From assembly GCA_002335145.1 (NCBI GenBank), contig DDBV01000022.1, positions 1-18,908 on the forward strand: a DNA stretch of 18,908 nucleotides, written 5' to 3'. Positions within the stretch are counted from its first letter, which is position 1; every line of letters begins with the position of its first letter. The position numbers and the translations under genes are program-made. Positions 1-8,630 of this stretch are shown one piece after another. This stretch comes from Patescibacteria group bacterium UBA2023 (GTDB lineage Bacteria; Patescibacteriota; Gracilibacteria; BD1-5; UBA2023). The notes below the pieces were generated by a model that did no database searches, was not told where the DNA came from, and worked only from the letters and a program-made list of their open reading frames with translations.

Positions 1-158
1 TCTGCCTGAGAATAAGGTTCGGAGTAGGTTGCCTACACGAAGGGAATATGGGAAATTTTGAGTCCCGTCCCGGGGGATAAGAGGGTGTATATTCATATCC
101 GAAGTTCCCCTTCGGAAGCAGGAAGATACAATGGGGTACTGCTATATTTCGCACTTTC
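1..158. other. left edge, no supported gene
   Basis: I see no gene here that I can support. A frame from the left edge reaches a TAA at 78-80 and could be the last 25 codons of a gene outside the window, but it is too short to judge. A small inverted repeat, CCGAAG at 99-104 and CTTCGG at 110-115 around a five-base loop, has no T-run on either side, so I do not call it a terminator. Confidence 0.3.
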
Positions 159-533
159 ATGACCTACGCTGAGTGGTTACCCATGATTTTCTCGACACAC
201 GGTCACATTCGAAACTTCCTGCCTCCTCCGGAGGGTGCCGCTTTCGCGCAGTGGTTCCACAATAATCCTGAATCTTCTGGAAAAATTCATTGCTTGCCTA
301 CTGCCACGCGAAATGGCGAGGTAAGAGTCGAACGCGGACAAGGTATTGCGTTCGACTACGGTAGTGCATGCCCCAAAAAACTCCTCTCGAAGAGTGGAGA
401 TCGGGATTATACGCTCGCCACCATGGTGAGACGAAATGAACGACTTTTGTGCTACATATACAGCGGTACGAGAGGCGACAGTGTGTCCATAAATTCGTCT
501 TGACTTGGTAAGAAAATGGATAGGATCTGGTAG
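159..533 (+). CDS. hypothetical protein, 124 aa (code 25)
   Basis: I do not recognise this protein. The frame is open from 81 and its first ATG is at 159. A TGA at 501-503 (codon 115) would end it under the standard code; under code 25 it runs ten codons further to TAG at 531-533. The product is soluble-looking and mixed in charge, with aromatic residues near the N-terminus (AEW, QWF) and no signal peptide or membrane segment. The composition looks protein-like and the frame is the longest on this stretch, but no Shine-Dalgarno or clear promoter precedes it. A competing frame on the same strand reads to 265 and looks less convincing. It could also be a remnant. Confidence 0.4.
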
Positions 534-545
534 TTGTATTTTCTC

Positions 546-551
546 TATAAT
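546..551 (+). promoter_or_regulatory. isolated TATAAT -10 box
   Basis: A perfect TATAAT preceded by TCTC, as at the dedA promoter. No recognisable -35 box lies 16 or 17 bases upstream, so it is only a candidate promoter for the small frame that follows. Confidence 0.3.
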
Positions 552-588
552 ACAAGGAATATGACTTCCTGATCATTTCGGTCCGCCC

Positions 589-2414
<1,826 letters not shown>

Positions 2415-2462
2415 CGGCAAGCGTACGATTTCCGTCGCTTTCCACGTCTAACCAACATACGC

Positions 2463-2870
2463 ATGCGCGTCAAGATTCTTTCCATCTCATCGGTCGCTTT
2501 CGAGGGAGATATCCGTTCAGCCTCAATTCCTACCGCTTCGGGGCGTATTACGGTTCTTTCCCATCACGAGCCGATTCTTTCGGCATTGGTCCCCGGGGTT
2601 CTCACGATCGTGGATTCCGAAGAGAACATTCTTCATTTTGCGATTGGCGGGGGAGTCCTGCGCGTCTCGGATGAGATACTCACGATCCTCGCGGATATGG
2701 CCGAGGATGGTGCTGCTCTCAACACGGCCGAGATCGAATCACGTCGAGCCCAGCTTGCCGACGAGATCGCCGCGGCGAGAGGCTCGGACAAGCCCGAGGA
2801 CATAGAGCGGCTCGTGGCGATGGAAGAAGAATATGTGCGCGAATCCGCACGACTGCAGGCGAGTCGGTAG
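2463..2870 (+). CDS. atpC: F1F0 ATP synthase subunit epsilon
   Basis: Epsilon subunit of the central stalk, which couples and inhibits F1 rotation. The product has 135 residues, a normal length. The N-terminal beta-sandwich is clear (MRVKILSISSVAFEGDIRSA, then the conserved GRITVLSHHEPILSALVPG and a Gly-rich FAIGGGVLRVS). A charged helical hairpin follows from about residue 90 to the end. It lies 48 bases after atpD in the same direction and shares its promoter; a terminator follows. No Shine-Dalgarno is visible before the ATG. It ends in TAG and has no in-frame TGA. Confidence 0.95.
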   Translation: MRVKILSISSVAFEGDIRSASIPTASGRITVLSHHEPILSALVPGVLTIVDSEENILHFAIGGGVLRVSDEILTILADMAEDGAALNTAEIESRRAQLADEIAAARGSDKPEDIERLVAMEEEYVRESARLQASR

Positions 2871-2974
2871 GTCTTCCGTATTTTCCACTTGCCCGGGAAC
2901 ACTGATCATTAGCCAAATGACTACTGATCGACACGCTCCCGATTGATACGCTTTCAGGTGTTTGGTCTGTTTTT

Positions 2975-2999
2975 GCCCCGATTAAATCGGGGCCTTTTT
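2975..2999 (+). terminator. rho-independent terminator after atpC
   Basis: Stem GCCCCGA at 2975-2981 pairs perfectly with TCGGGGC at 2987-2993 around a five-base loop, followed by five T at 2995-2999. It closes the atpD-atpC unit. Confidence 0.85.
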
Positions 3000-3030
3000 G
3001 TGGAATCCGGGGCATTGTCGTGACGAGAGC

Positions 3031-3058
3031 TTGACTTCTTGTGCTCTATAAATAAATT
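3031..3058 (+). promoter_or_regulatory. promoter of the 108-aa membrane protein gene
   Basis: TTGACT at 3031-3036 and TAAATT at 3053-3058 are separated by 16 bases, the spacer seen at the other promoters here. The -10 match is 4 of 6. TATAAA at 3047 would be only 10 bases from the -35 box. Confidence 0.45.
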
Positions 3059-3092
3059 TAATTTCTTACTATTTATTTATTCGAACGAGGAT

Positions 3093-3419
3093 ATGGCGAT
3101 GATTTCTGATAACTCCTCGTGAAGTTCCCACCAAGAATGATTGACACTCGATAGCGTTGCTGCCGGTGCCTCCTTTGCTGGTACGTTACTAGCCATTTCA
3201 GTCTGAGTTTCTCATGCCGTGCGCTATTTCTCGGATCCGTTTTGTCCGGCGGAATGTGCGTATAGCCTGGATCCGGCACTCCTTGAGAAGCTCGGTTGCT
3301 TTCATTCTACCGACCTTATCGATTTGTTGACGATCGCTGGTACTGGCATGGCGACAGTTATTGGCTGATATATGACCGTGAGGCATGGAGTGCGATGGTC
3401 TCACGGCAACCATGAGTAA
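3093..3419 (+). CDS. small two-helix membrane protein, 108 aa (code 25, four TGA)
   Basis: Not recognised; visible only under code 25. TGA occurs at codons 10, 16, 38 and 92, and TAA ends the frame at 3417-3419. The product has a polar N-terminus, a first hydrophobic segment at about 20-39, a loop with CPAEC (Cys51, Cys55) and Cys69, and a second hydrophobic segment at about 75-96 (LIDLLTIAGTGMATVIGG). The tail is basic and His-rich. Hydrophobic runs spanning two of the TGA sites support Gly there. GAGG lies just before the ATG, one of very few Shine-Dalgarno-like sequences in the window. A promoter lies upstream and a bidirectional terminator downstream, so it is a complete single-gene unit. 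Function unknown; the Cys pair could bind metal or form a disulphide. Confidence 0.6.
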
Positions 3420-3438
3420 AGGCTATGCCTAATCGAAA

Positions 3439-3471
3439 CGAAAAAAGATCCTGCCCCAGGATCTTTTTTCG
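3439..3471. terminator. bidirectional terminator between convergent genes
   Basis: Perfect 15-base arms (3439-3453 and 3457-3471) around a CCC loop. Each arm carries a run of six A or T at its outer side, so either strand gives a stem followed by U. It lies between the plus-strand 108-aa gene and the minus-strand dcd and can serve both. Confidence 0.9.
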
Positions 3472-3484
3472 AATTGAATGGATA

Positions 3485-4021
3485 CTATTTTTCCACGTAT
3501 CCCTTCCAGTTGTCCGTGTGGTAGCGGCCAGTTTGTGTGTAGTTGCGCTTTGGCGGACTCGAGAGTTGGGAGAAAAGCAGTTGCGCGATAGCCATGCCCG
3601 GGCGCAGTATGATCGGGACACTATTGAGATTGGCGAGCTCGAACGTGATATTGAGGAAGTGTCCGGGATTGATGACCCCCGCGGTATTGTGCACGATGAG
3701 CCCGAGTCGTGCGAGAGAGCTCTTGCCCGAGAGATGAATGAGATATTTTTCACTTCCGAAATAGTCTGCGCTCGTGCCGAGGATACTCACCCCGGGATGC
3801 AATACAAAGTGTCCGTCTGGCTCGATGATGATCTCTCGGTATTCCGGGAGGATCTTCTTTACGGGGTCGATCACGGGTGTCCGGTGTGTGTCGATGGAGA
3901 GGAACTTGTTACCGAGCAGAATATCGTAGCTCGTGGGCTGTACCCTGGCCTCATCGAAGTCCGAGAGGGTGATGTCGCCGGAATGGACGGCGGCGATGAT
4001 CTCGTGGTCGGGGAGGTACAT
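3485..4021 (-). CDS. dcd: dCTP deaminase (possibly bifunctional with dUTPase)
   Basis: Deaminates dCTP to dUTP, feeding dTMP synthesis; some members also hydrolyse dUTP to dUMP. The product is 178 residues, a usual length. Family signatures are visible: QPTSYDILLG near residue 30, GKSSLARLGL in the nucleotide-binding region, then HNTAGVINPGHFLNITFELAN, whose Glu is the expected catalytic residue, and RPGMAIAQLLF. The C-terminus (YTQTGRYHTDNWKGY) resembles the tail that closes over the nucleotide. The frame is open far upstream, but the ATG at 4019-4021 (MYLPDHEI) matches family starts and the upstream part is antisense to the CYTH gene. Whether it is mono- or bifunctional cannot be told by eye. 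No in-frame TGA. Confidence 0.92.
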   Translation of the reverse strand: MYLPDHEIIAAVHSGDITLSDFDEARVQPTSYDILLGNKFLSIDTHRTPVIDPVKKILPEYREIIIEPDGHFVLHPGVSILGTSADYFGSEKYLIHLSGKSSLARLGLIVHNTAGVINPGHFLNITFELANLNSVPIILRPGMAIAQLLFSQLSSPPKRNYTQTGRYHTDNWKGYVEK

Positions 4022-4045
4022 AATAGGGAAAAAAGAATTTCTCCC

Positions 4046-4051
4046 AGTATA
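4046..4051 (-). promoter_or_regulatory. candidate -10 box for dcd
   Basis: On the minus strand this reads TATACT, about 25 bases before the dcd ATG. I find no good -35 box 16-17 bases upstream. dcd may instead be read through from the CYTH gene, 133 bases away. Confidence 0.3.
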
Positions 4052-4154
4052 CGGAAAAATCAAAAAACCACCTTTGAATTTTCTTCCTCCAACATGAAGC
4101 TTCAGAACGCCACAATCGAGGCGGGATATAGGAGCTTCTTTGTCATAAGTGTAT

Positions 4155-4829
4155 TTACTCGACAGTAAAGACTCGATCCGTCCCATAATAATCGTTCCAT
4201 CGTTCGTTGTAGTGAGCGAACATGCGCTCAAGCCGGTCTTGCGGGAGCTCGTGGAACCCGAGCGACTCGATGACGGCAGTAATATAGTCACGGTTGTGTC
4301 CGGCCATCTGCTCATCGTCGATGACGCGTTCAAACTCGGCGACATAGCCGTAGCCAGCATTTTTGTCGATCGTGAGAGTGAGGTCGTTCTCAAGCACGTA
4401 GGAGTCGCGTTCACGCGACCACTTGGAGAGGTAGGTGAATCCGGCAGATAATACGATCCTATCGAGTTCGTCGATGGAGAGTTCTGGGAAGATTGTTTCC
4501 CATTCGCGTCGGGCCGTGCCGTTCTGGCTGGAGTCCGCATTCACCGAGGCTTTCACAACGAGAATCCGCTCTGTCATGGTATCGCGGGTGCGAACGGAAA
4601 AGTCGCGCGCACTCGCGGCAATTACCGAGAGTGATTCATATCGCTCATCGGAGAGTTGCCCGCGAAACGCTTCCGCAAGTTTCACGAGCGATCCGCCCGA
4701 GAAGTAGTGGTTGAGTTGGTTCTCATGCCCGGTATGGATGCATTCCATTCCGATTCGCTCCACGCTCGCGAGGAGCTTCTCGGCATTTTCGTGCGAACCA
4801 AGCAAGACCTTGACCTCTATTTCGTACAT
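4155..4829 (-). CDS. CYTH domain protein (CyaB / triphosphatase superfamily)
   Basis: Member of the CYTH superfamily (class IV adenylate cyclases and thiamine or inorganic triphosphatases), which bind phosphate-rich nucleotides with divalent metal inside a beta-barrel tunnel. The signature ExExK is at the N-terminus: Glu3, Glu5, Lys7 in MYEIEVKVLL. Further family features follow: FSVRTRD, ILVVKAS, an acidic strand (ENDLTLTIDKNAG) and YVAEFER near the C-terminus. The length of 224 residues fits. It is transcribed alone or with dcd from a strong promoter just upstream. The sequence does not show whether the substrate is ATP, thiamine triphosphate or another triphosphate. No in-frame TGA. Confidence 0.88.
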   Translation of the reverse strand: MYEIEVKVLLGSHENAEKLLASVERIGMECIHTGHENQLNHYFSGGSLVKLAEAFRGQLSDERYESLSVIAASARDFSVRTRDTMTERILVVKASVNADSSQNGTARREWETIFPELSIDELDRIVLSAGFTYLSKWSRERDSYVLENDLTLTIDKNAGYGYVAEFERVIDDEQMAGHNRDYITAVIESLGFHELPQDRLERMFAHYNERWNDYYGTDRVFTVE

Positions 4830-4855
4830 GCGTAGGCGGGTAAAAAAGTATTTTC

Positions 4856-4883
4856 AATATAGCGGTTTTTCTCTTCGCGTCAA
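4856..4883 (-). promoter_or_regulatory. promoter of the CYTH gene
   Basis: On the minus strand, TTGACG (4878-4883) and TATATT (4856-4861) are separated by 16 bases. The -35 box and spacer closely match those upstream of rsmH. Confidence 0.75.
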
Positions 4884-4895
4884 AAGCATGAATTT

Positions 4896-4923
4896 AAAAA
4901 AGCGTCCTGTCGGACGCTTTTTT
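4896..4923 (-). terminator. terminator of the rsmH-ftsL unit
   Basis: Twelve-base arms (4896-4907 and 4912-4923, core GCGTCC/GGACGC) around a TGTC loop, with A and T runs on the outer sides, so either strand could terminate. It begins at the stop codon of the FtsL-like gene. Confidence 0.85.
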
Positions 4924-5291
4924 TACTGCTGTTGGTAGGTGTAGTAGGAATCAGCTACGACCAGGAATTGTGGATCGATCGCTTTCTCCATAGCAGCGAT
5001 CATGGGATTGGTCTCGATCGCTTCGAGCGATTCAATCTCGGCAACCTTGATTGCGAGGAGGTTCTCTTCGTGCTGGAGAGTTCGTCGTTCGAGATCGAGA
5101 GTGCGGAGGGCATACCCCTTGGTTGCGTTCACGTTGAGCGACCAGACGTAGTAGATTCCGAGAAGTCCGATGAGTACGAGCGAGAGGATGTAGGTCTGGT
5201 TGAATGAGAGCGAGAAGTGCTCCCTCGCGGTTTTTCGCAGGGCGAAGAAGGGGGTTCGTGATTTCTTGAGTACCAGGATCTGCGCGTGCAT
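4923..5291 (-). CDS. FtsL-like cell division protein
   Basis: Small bitopic membrane protein of 122 residues. A basic cytoplasmic N-terminus of about 30 residues is followed by one membrane helix (about 32-50) and a charged, coiled-coil-like stretch (about 60-95, LERRTLQHEENLLAIKVAEIESLE). This is the architecture of FtsL/DivIC, which links the divisome to septal peptidoglycan synthesis. FtsL sequences diverge strongly, so the call rests on topology and on its place 28 bases after rsmH, where ftsL normally sits. I chose the ATG at 5289-5291; earlier starts would run back into rsmH. The gene ends at the terminator; no ftsI, mraY or mur gene follows. Confidence 0.7.
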   Translation of the reverse strand: MHAQILVLKKSRTPFFALRKTAREHFSLSFNQTYILSLVLIGLLGIYYVWSLNVNATKGYALRTLDLERRTLQHEENLLAIKVAEIESLEAIETNPMIAAMEKAIDPQFLVVADSYYTYQQQ

Positions 5292-5319
5292 GTCTGCGGA
5301 GAGTGATGTTACGAATACT

Positions 5320-6279
5320 TTAGTTGATTCGCACGAGTGTTCGGAGTTTTGCGCTTCTGGCTCGAGGATTTTCCGTGATTTCCGCATCCGTCGGTACGAC
5401 CGGTTTGCGTGTAGTCTTTCGGTACGGAGCCTCTTTCGATGTGCGCCCGGTGAGGTTATCGATCTCATCGGCCGTGACCTCCGCGAAGAGGTGTTTTACG
5501 ATTCGATCTTCCACCGAGTGGAAGGAGATGACCGAGATCCGTCCGCCGACTGGAAGCCGTCCGAGAATCTCCGGAATGCTCGTTCGCATGGAGTCGAATT
5601 CGCCATTTACGGCGATTCGTACCGCCTGGAATACCCGGAGGATACTCTTGCGGTCGCGCGATCGGCGCGATACGGAGGCGGCGAGATCTGCGGTAGTCTC
5701 GAACGGGGTATTTGCATGTTCGGCCAGTAGGTGCTTGGCCATCCCGTAGGCATGCGGTTCTTCGCCGTACTCGCGGAGAATACTCGTGAACCGTTCGATG
5801 TCAACGGTCGAGAGCCATTCTTTTGCCGTTGGCAAGCGTCCGGTGCGGTCGTAGCGCATGTCGAGTGGTCCGGGAAATCGCCACGTAAAGCCACGATCGC
5901 CATCGTCTGCGTGCCGACTGGAAATACCGAGGTCGTAGAGCGCGTGAGTCGGGATCACCCCGAGTTTCGTGCAAATCGATTGTACATGAGCATAGCTGTC
6001 GTGCACGAGGTCGACCCTCGGACGATTCGCTGGAGAGAGGGAGTCGAGCACCGCATCGATGCGATTTCTCGCTTCTTCCAGATTCGCCGCATCCCACTCG
6101 ATCCCGATGAATCGGTCATCACAGCGGAGCGAACGAATGATGCCGATGGCATGCCCGCCGAGCCCGAGCGTACAGTCTACCACGATTCGTGGCTGCGGCG
6201 TGCCATCCTGATCGAGCGATAGGTGTTCGAGTACTTCACGATACAGTACTGGAACGTGACCATCGATTTGCTCGATCAT
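5320..6279 (-). CDS. rsmH: 16S rRNA (cytosine-1402-N4)-methyltransferase
   Basis: RsmH (MraW) methylates N4 of C1402 in 16S rRNA using S-adenosylmethionine. The 319-residue product carries the family signatures in order: HVPVLYREVLEHL near the start, the SAM-binding DCTLGLGGHA, YDLGISSRHAD, RGFTWRFPGPLDMRYD, FQAVRIAVNGEFDSM, GGRISVISFHSVEDRIVKHLF and the C-terminal NPRARSAKLRTLVRIN. It begins a short unit with the FtsL-like gene. No mraZ is seen upstream, unlike the classical division cluster. Its promoter shares a block with that of the CYTH gene. Start ATG at 6277-6279; no in-frame TGA. Confidence 0.97.
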   Translation of the reverse strand: MIEQIDGHVPVLYREVLEHLSLDQDGTPQPRIVVDCTLGLGGHAIGIIRSLRCDDRFIGIEWDAANLEEARNRIDAVLDSLSPANRPRVDLVHDSYAHVQSICTKLGVIPTHALYDLGISSRHADDGDRGFTWRFPGPLDMRYDRTGRLPTAKEWLSTVDIERFTSILREYGEEPHAYGMAKHLLAEHANTPFETTADLAASVSRRSRDRKSILRVFQAVRIAVNGEFDSMRTSIPEILGRLPVGGRISVISFHSVEDRIVKHLFAEVTADEIDNLTGRTSKEAPYRKTTRKPVVPTDAEITENPRARSAKLRTLVRIN

Positions 6280-6330
6280 GATTTGTTCGAAATTTGTTGA
6301 ATTTTTGTCGGAATTTCTCCCGTTGAAACG

Positions 6331-6358
6331 AGAGTATTGGTTTTCGTTTTCGCGTCAA
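6331..6358 (-). promoter_or_regulatory. promoter of rsmH-ftsL
   Basis: On the minus strand, TTGACG (6353-6358), a 16-base spacer and TACTCT (6331-6336). The -10 match is weak, but the -35 box and spacer are near-copies of those upstream of the CYTH gene, which supports the assignment. The leader would be about 45 bases. Confidence 0.6.
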
Positions 6359-6619
6359 ACAAATATTTCAAACGAGGCGAGAAAAAACATTGCGATCGAT
6401 TTTTTTCTATTGTCTGATTAAGAATTTATAAACAATGAAGGGGGATTTTTGGAGAAATCTCGTGTAAAAGATTGGGGTCTCTCTGGTATTTTTGTGTAAA
6501 AATACGAAAATTTTGTCAAAAAGTATTAGAAATCTCGTTGAGAAATTTCCGGAGATCCACACTGAATATCCTATACAAAGGAAATTCTCCGATCCCCATC
6601 TATGATCATCTCTAATAAC
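6359..6619. other. AT-rich intergenic stretch
   Basis: No gene supported. The stretch is clearly richer in A and T than the rest of the window and full of short A/T runs. A minus-strand frame at 6407-6655 lacks an ATG start and gives a low-complexity Phe-rich product, so I do not annotate it. I see no clear RNA gene. Confidence 0.4.
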
Positions 6620-6646
6620 TTGACACAGCATCAACGCGCATATGCT
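6620..6646 (+). promoter_or_regulatory. candidate promoter upstream of the 98-aa frame
   Basis: A perfect TTGACA at 6620-6625 and TATGCT at 6641-6646 with a 15-base spacer, one base shorter than at the other promoters. The transcript would start near 6653, shortly before the ATG at 6671. Confidence 0.4.
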
Positions 6647-6670
6647 CGAACCCAACGGGCTGTATCGCGC

Positions 6671-6967
6671 ATGAGTCGGTATCCGGTATCGCTTGCGCGA
6701 TCATGGCAGCGGCTACGGGGAGTCCTGAGTTTGTTACGTCCAATCCGTATCGGTACCGCTCAATGAGCAATTTCTCGCTCACTACAGAAGGTTATATTTG
6801 CACAGGATGTTCGGAGAGTCTTGCTCCCTTCGGCGATTCGGTATATCGAAAATATTTTTCGTGGCTCCTATGCACCGATTCGAAAGATGAGTCGGGTATT
6901 TTTGGCACAGAAAAGAGGCTTCGTGCGGATATTTCGAAATTTGAGTTTTCAGAGTTCTTCCCTATAA
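6671..6967 (+). CDS. hypothetical basic protein, 98 aa (code 25)
   Basis: Not recognised; complete only under code 25, with one TGA at 6764-6766 (codon 32). The product is strongly basic, rich in Arg, and looks made of amphipathic helices (VRRVLLPSAIRYIENIF, AQKRGFVRIFRNL), with no signal peptide. The frame runs from an ATG behind a TTGACA promoter to a TAA that is itself part of the -10 box of the next promoter. A second frame on the same strand (from 6703) is also open but would run about 240 bases into the LCP gene under code 25, so I prefer this one. It could be a nucleic-acid-binding protein or a chance frame. Confidence 0.4.
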
Positions 6968-6968
6968 T
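6941..6968 (+). promoter_or_regulatory. promoter of the LCP-PBP operon
   Basis: TTGAGT at 6941-6946, 16 bases, then a perfect TATAAT at 6963-6968. TCTGCC follows directly, almost as at the dedA promoter. Transcription would start near 6975. Confidence 0.8.
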
Positions 6969-6983
6969 TCTGCCTCGTCCAGA

Positions 6984-8603
6984 ATGATGTTTTTCCGACC
7001 CGATCTTCCCATGAGTTTTCGCAAACACCGTCTCGATTCCGCTTCGTCCGGCCCCCTCGGAATGAAGAAAATCTCCAAGAAATTTGTCACCCTCCCACGA
7101 AAGAATATCCTCTCCCGGATTGTTCTTGGGTCGCTCGCGATCATGTTTTTCTTCTTTGTCTCGTTCTCCGTTCTCGCGAACCTGCCGAAGGATGGTTGGT
7201 CATTTGATCTCCTCGGGGCGGTAGGGCGGCTCACGCTCGGGGCGGGGTCCGACTACGATCCAGGAAAACCAATCGTAAATGTGTTGCTTACTGGAAGGGG
7301 TGGGGGAGATCATGATGCTCCGGATCTCACGGATACCATCATGCTCGCCTCGATGAATCTGGAGAAGAAGAGTGTATCGTTTTTCTCGATCCCCCGGGAT
7401 CTCTATGTGAAGTACCCAACGGGCGGATCTGGACGGATCAACGAGGTATTCATGCGCGCGGCGAATAGAAACAAAAATCAGGAGGAGGGAATAAAAGCCC
7501 TCGCATCCATGGTGGAAAAGATCACAGGACAGCCCATCGACTTCTATGTCGGGGTAGATTTCATGGGATTCATCAAGGCGGTGGACGTGCTCGGAGGTAT
7601 TACGGTGGACGTGCCGGAGAAATTCGTGGATACGCAGTATCCGGATGGGAACTGGGGATATACTACGTTCTCGCTCGATGCCGGAGCTCAACTCATAGAC
7701 GGTGCCACAGCTCTCAAGTATGCACGGTCACGCCACTCCACGAGCGATTTCGATCGATCCCTCCGCCAGCAGGAGATTCTACGCGCGATCAAGGAACAGG
7801 CTTTTTCCGTGCAAAATCTCGTGAATCCCGCGAAAATCCGATCCCTCTACCTTACGCTCTCCGAGCATATCGTCACGGACCTTTCCATTGAAGATATCCT
7901 GTATCTTGCGAACTTCGTTCGCGGTCTCGATTCATCGCGGATGGTTTCGTTCAATCTTTCGGATTCATGCTTCCAGGGTTTTGCCTACTGTGAGCGCGGA
8001 GGACTGCTCTATACCCCTCAGCGTGCATTCTTCAATAATATGAGTGTCCTGCTGCCGGATGGTGCCTCGCCTTCGGACATAGAGGAATATGCGCGTATAC
8101 AGACCTATGCGGAGCTCGCAAGTCGTTATTCTGAGATGTTCCTCTCGCCCCGGCCTGTCTATGTCGTGAATTCCACGAGTGTTGGCGGCGTTGCGGGGGA
8201 TTTTGCTCTGATGTTGCGGAAGTACGGATTCACGATTCCGGATTCCGGGGGGCTTCTCTCGAACAAAGACCGCGAAAAGAAAACCACGATCTTCTATACT
8301 CTCCCAAGTGATCCGGATGCAGAAGGTGGGGTCGATGGCCGCGAAGCTGTCGAGCCAGTCTCAGAATCATCATCCGTTTCGGAAACGACCGCCGAACCTG
8401 AAAATGCCATTTCGGCGTCCGGATCTTCTGTCGATGGGGCGACTGCCGTGGCATTGCCGGATGAGGATACGATCCAGGCACTCTCACTCTTTTTCTTCGT
8501 GCCGATCCAGCAGGTAGACGTTCTCCCCGATGCTCCCGATGCGCCACCCGGTTCTATCGAGATTCTCATCGGAGCCGATTACGACCTGTTCCTCAATAAA
8601 TAG
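6984..8603 (+). CDS. LytR-CpsA-Psr (LCP) family cell wall glycopolymer transferase
   Basis: LCP enzymes transfer polyprenyl-pyrophosphate-linked glycopolymers to peptidoglycan at the outer face of the membrane. The product has 539 residues: a basic cytoplasmic N-terminus, one membrane helix (about 44-66), the LCP catalytic domain (about 95-275) and a LytR_C domain that starts near 389 (RPVYVVNSTSVGGVAG). The LCP domain shows DLTDTIMLAS, FFSIPRDLYV, RINEVFMRA, DVLGGITVDVP and YARSRH..DFDRSLRQQEIL, including the Arg and Asp residues that bind the pyrophosphate and metal. The LytR_C domain is split by an acidic Ser/Glu-rich linker (about 442-490). The start is uncertain: 6984 leaves a leader of about nine bases, while ATG 7062 (513 residues) leaves about 87. 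The PBP gene follows after 27 bases. Confidence 0.93.
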   Translation: MMFFRPDLPMSFRKHRLDSASSGPLGMKKISKKFVTLPRKNILSRIVLGSLAIMFFFFVSFSVLANLPKDGWSFDLLGAVGRLTLGAGSDYDPGKPIVNVLLTGRGGGDHDAPDLTDTIMLASMNLEKKSVSFFSIPRDLYVKYPTGGSGRINEVFMRAANRNKNQEEGIKALASMVEKITGQPIDFYVGVDFMGFIKAVDVLGGITVDVPEKFVDTQYPDGNWGYTTFSLDAGAQLIDGATALKYARSRHSTSDFDRSLRQQEILRAIKEQAFSVQNLVNPAKIRSLYLTLSEHIVTDLSIEDILYLANFVRGLDSSRMVSFNLSDSCFQGFAYCERGGLLYTPQRAFFNNMSVLLPDGASPSDIEEYARIQTYAELASRYSEMFLSPRPVYVVNSTSVGGVAGDFALMLRKYGFTIPDSGGLLSNKDREKKTTIFYTLPSDPDAEGGVDGREAVEPVSESSSVSETTAEPENAISASGSSVDGATAVALPDEDTIQALSLFFFVPIQQVDVLPDAPDAPPGSIEILIGADYDLFLNK

Positions 8604-8630
8604 TTGTTTTTGTTCGTTACCTTTCGAATT

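Noticed and set aside
3425..4168. 247-residue plus-strand frame opposite dcd
   Set aside because: Acidic shadow frame of dcd with no recognisable domain; it crosses the bidirectional terminator.
4022..4540. N-terminal extension of dcd
   Set aside because: It would be antisense to the CYTH gene, and the family starts at MYLPDHEI (4021).
6407..6655. Minus-strand frame in the AT-rich intergenic stretch
   Set aside because: Only a TTG start, no promoter, Phe/Ile-rich product typical of AT-rich non-coding DNA.
6703..6987. 94-residue plus-strand frame before the LCP gene
   Set aside because: Its terminal TGA is not a stop in this code, so it would run about 240 bases into the LCP gene in another phase.
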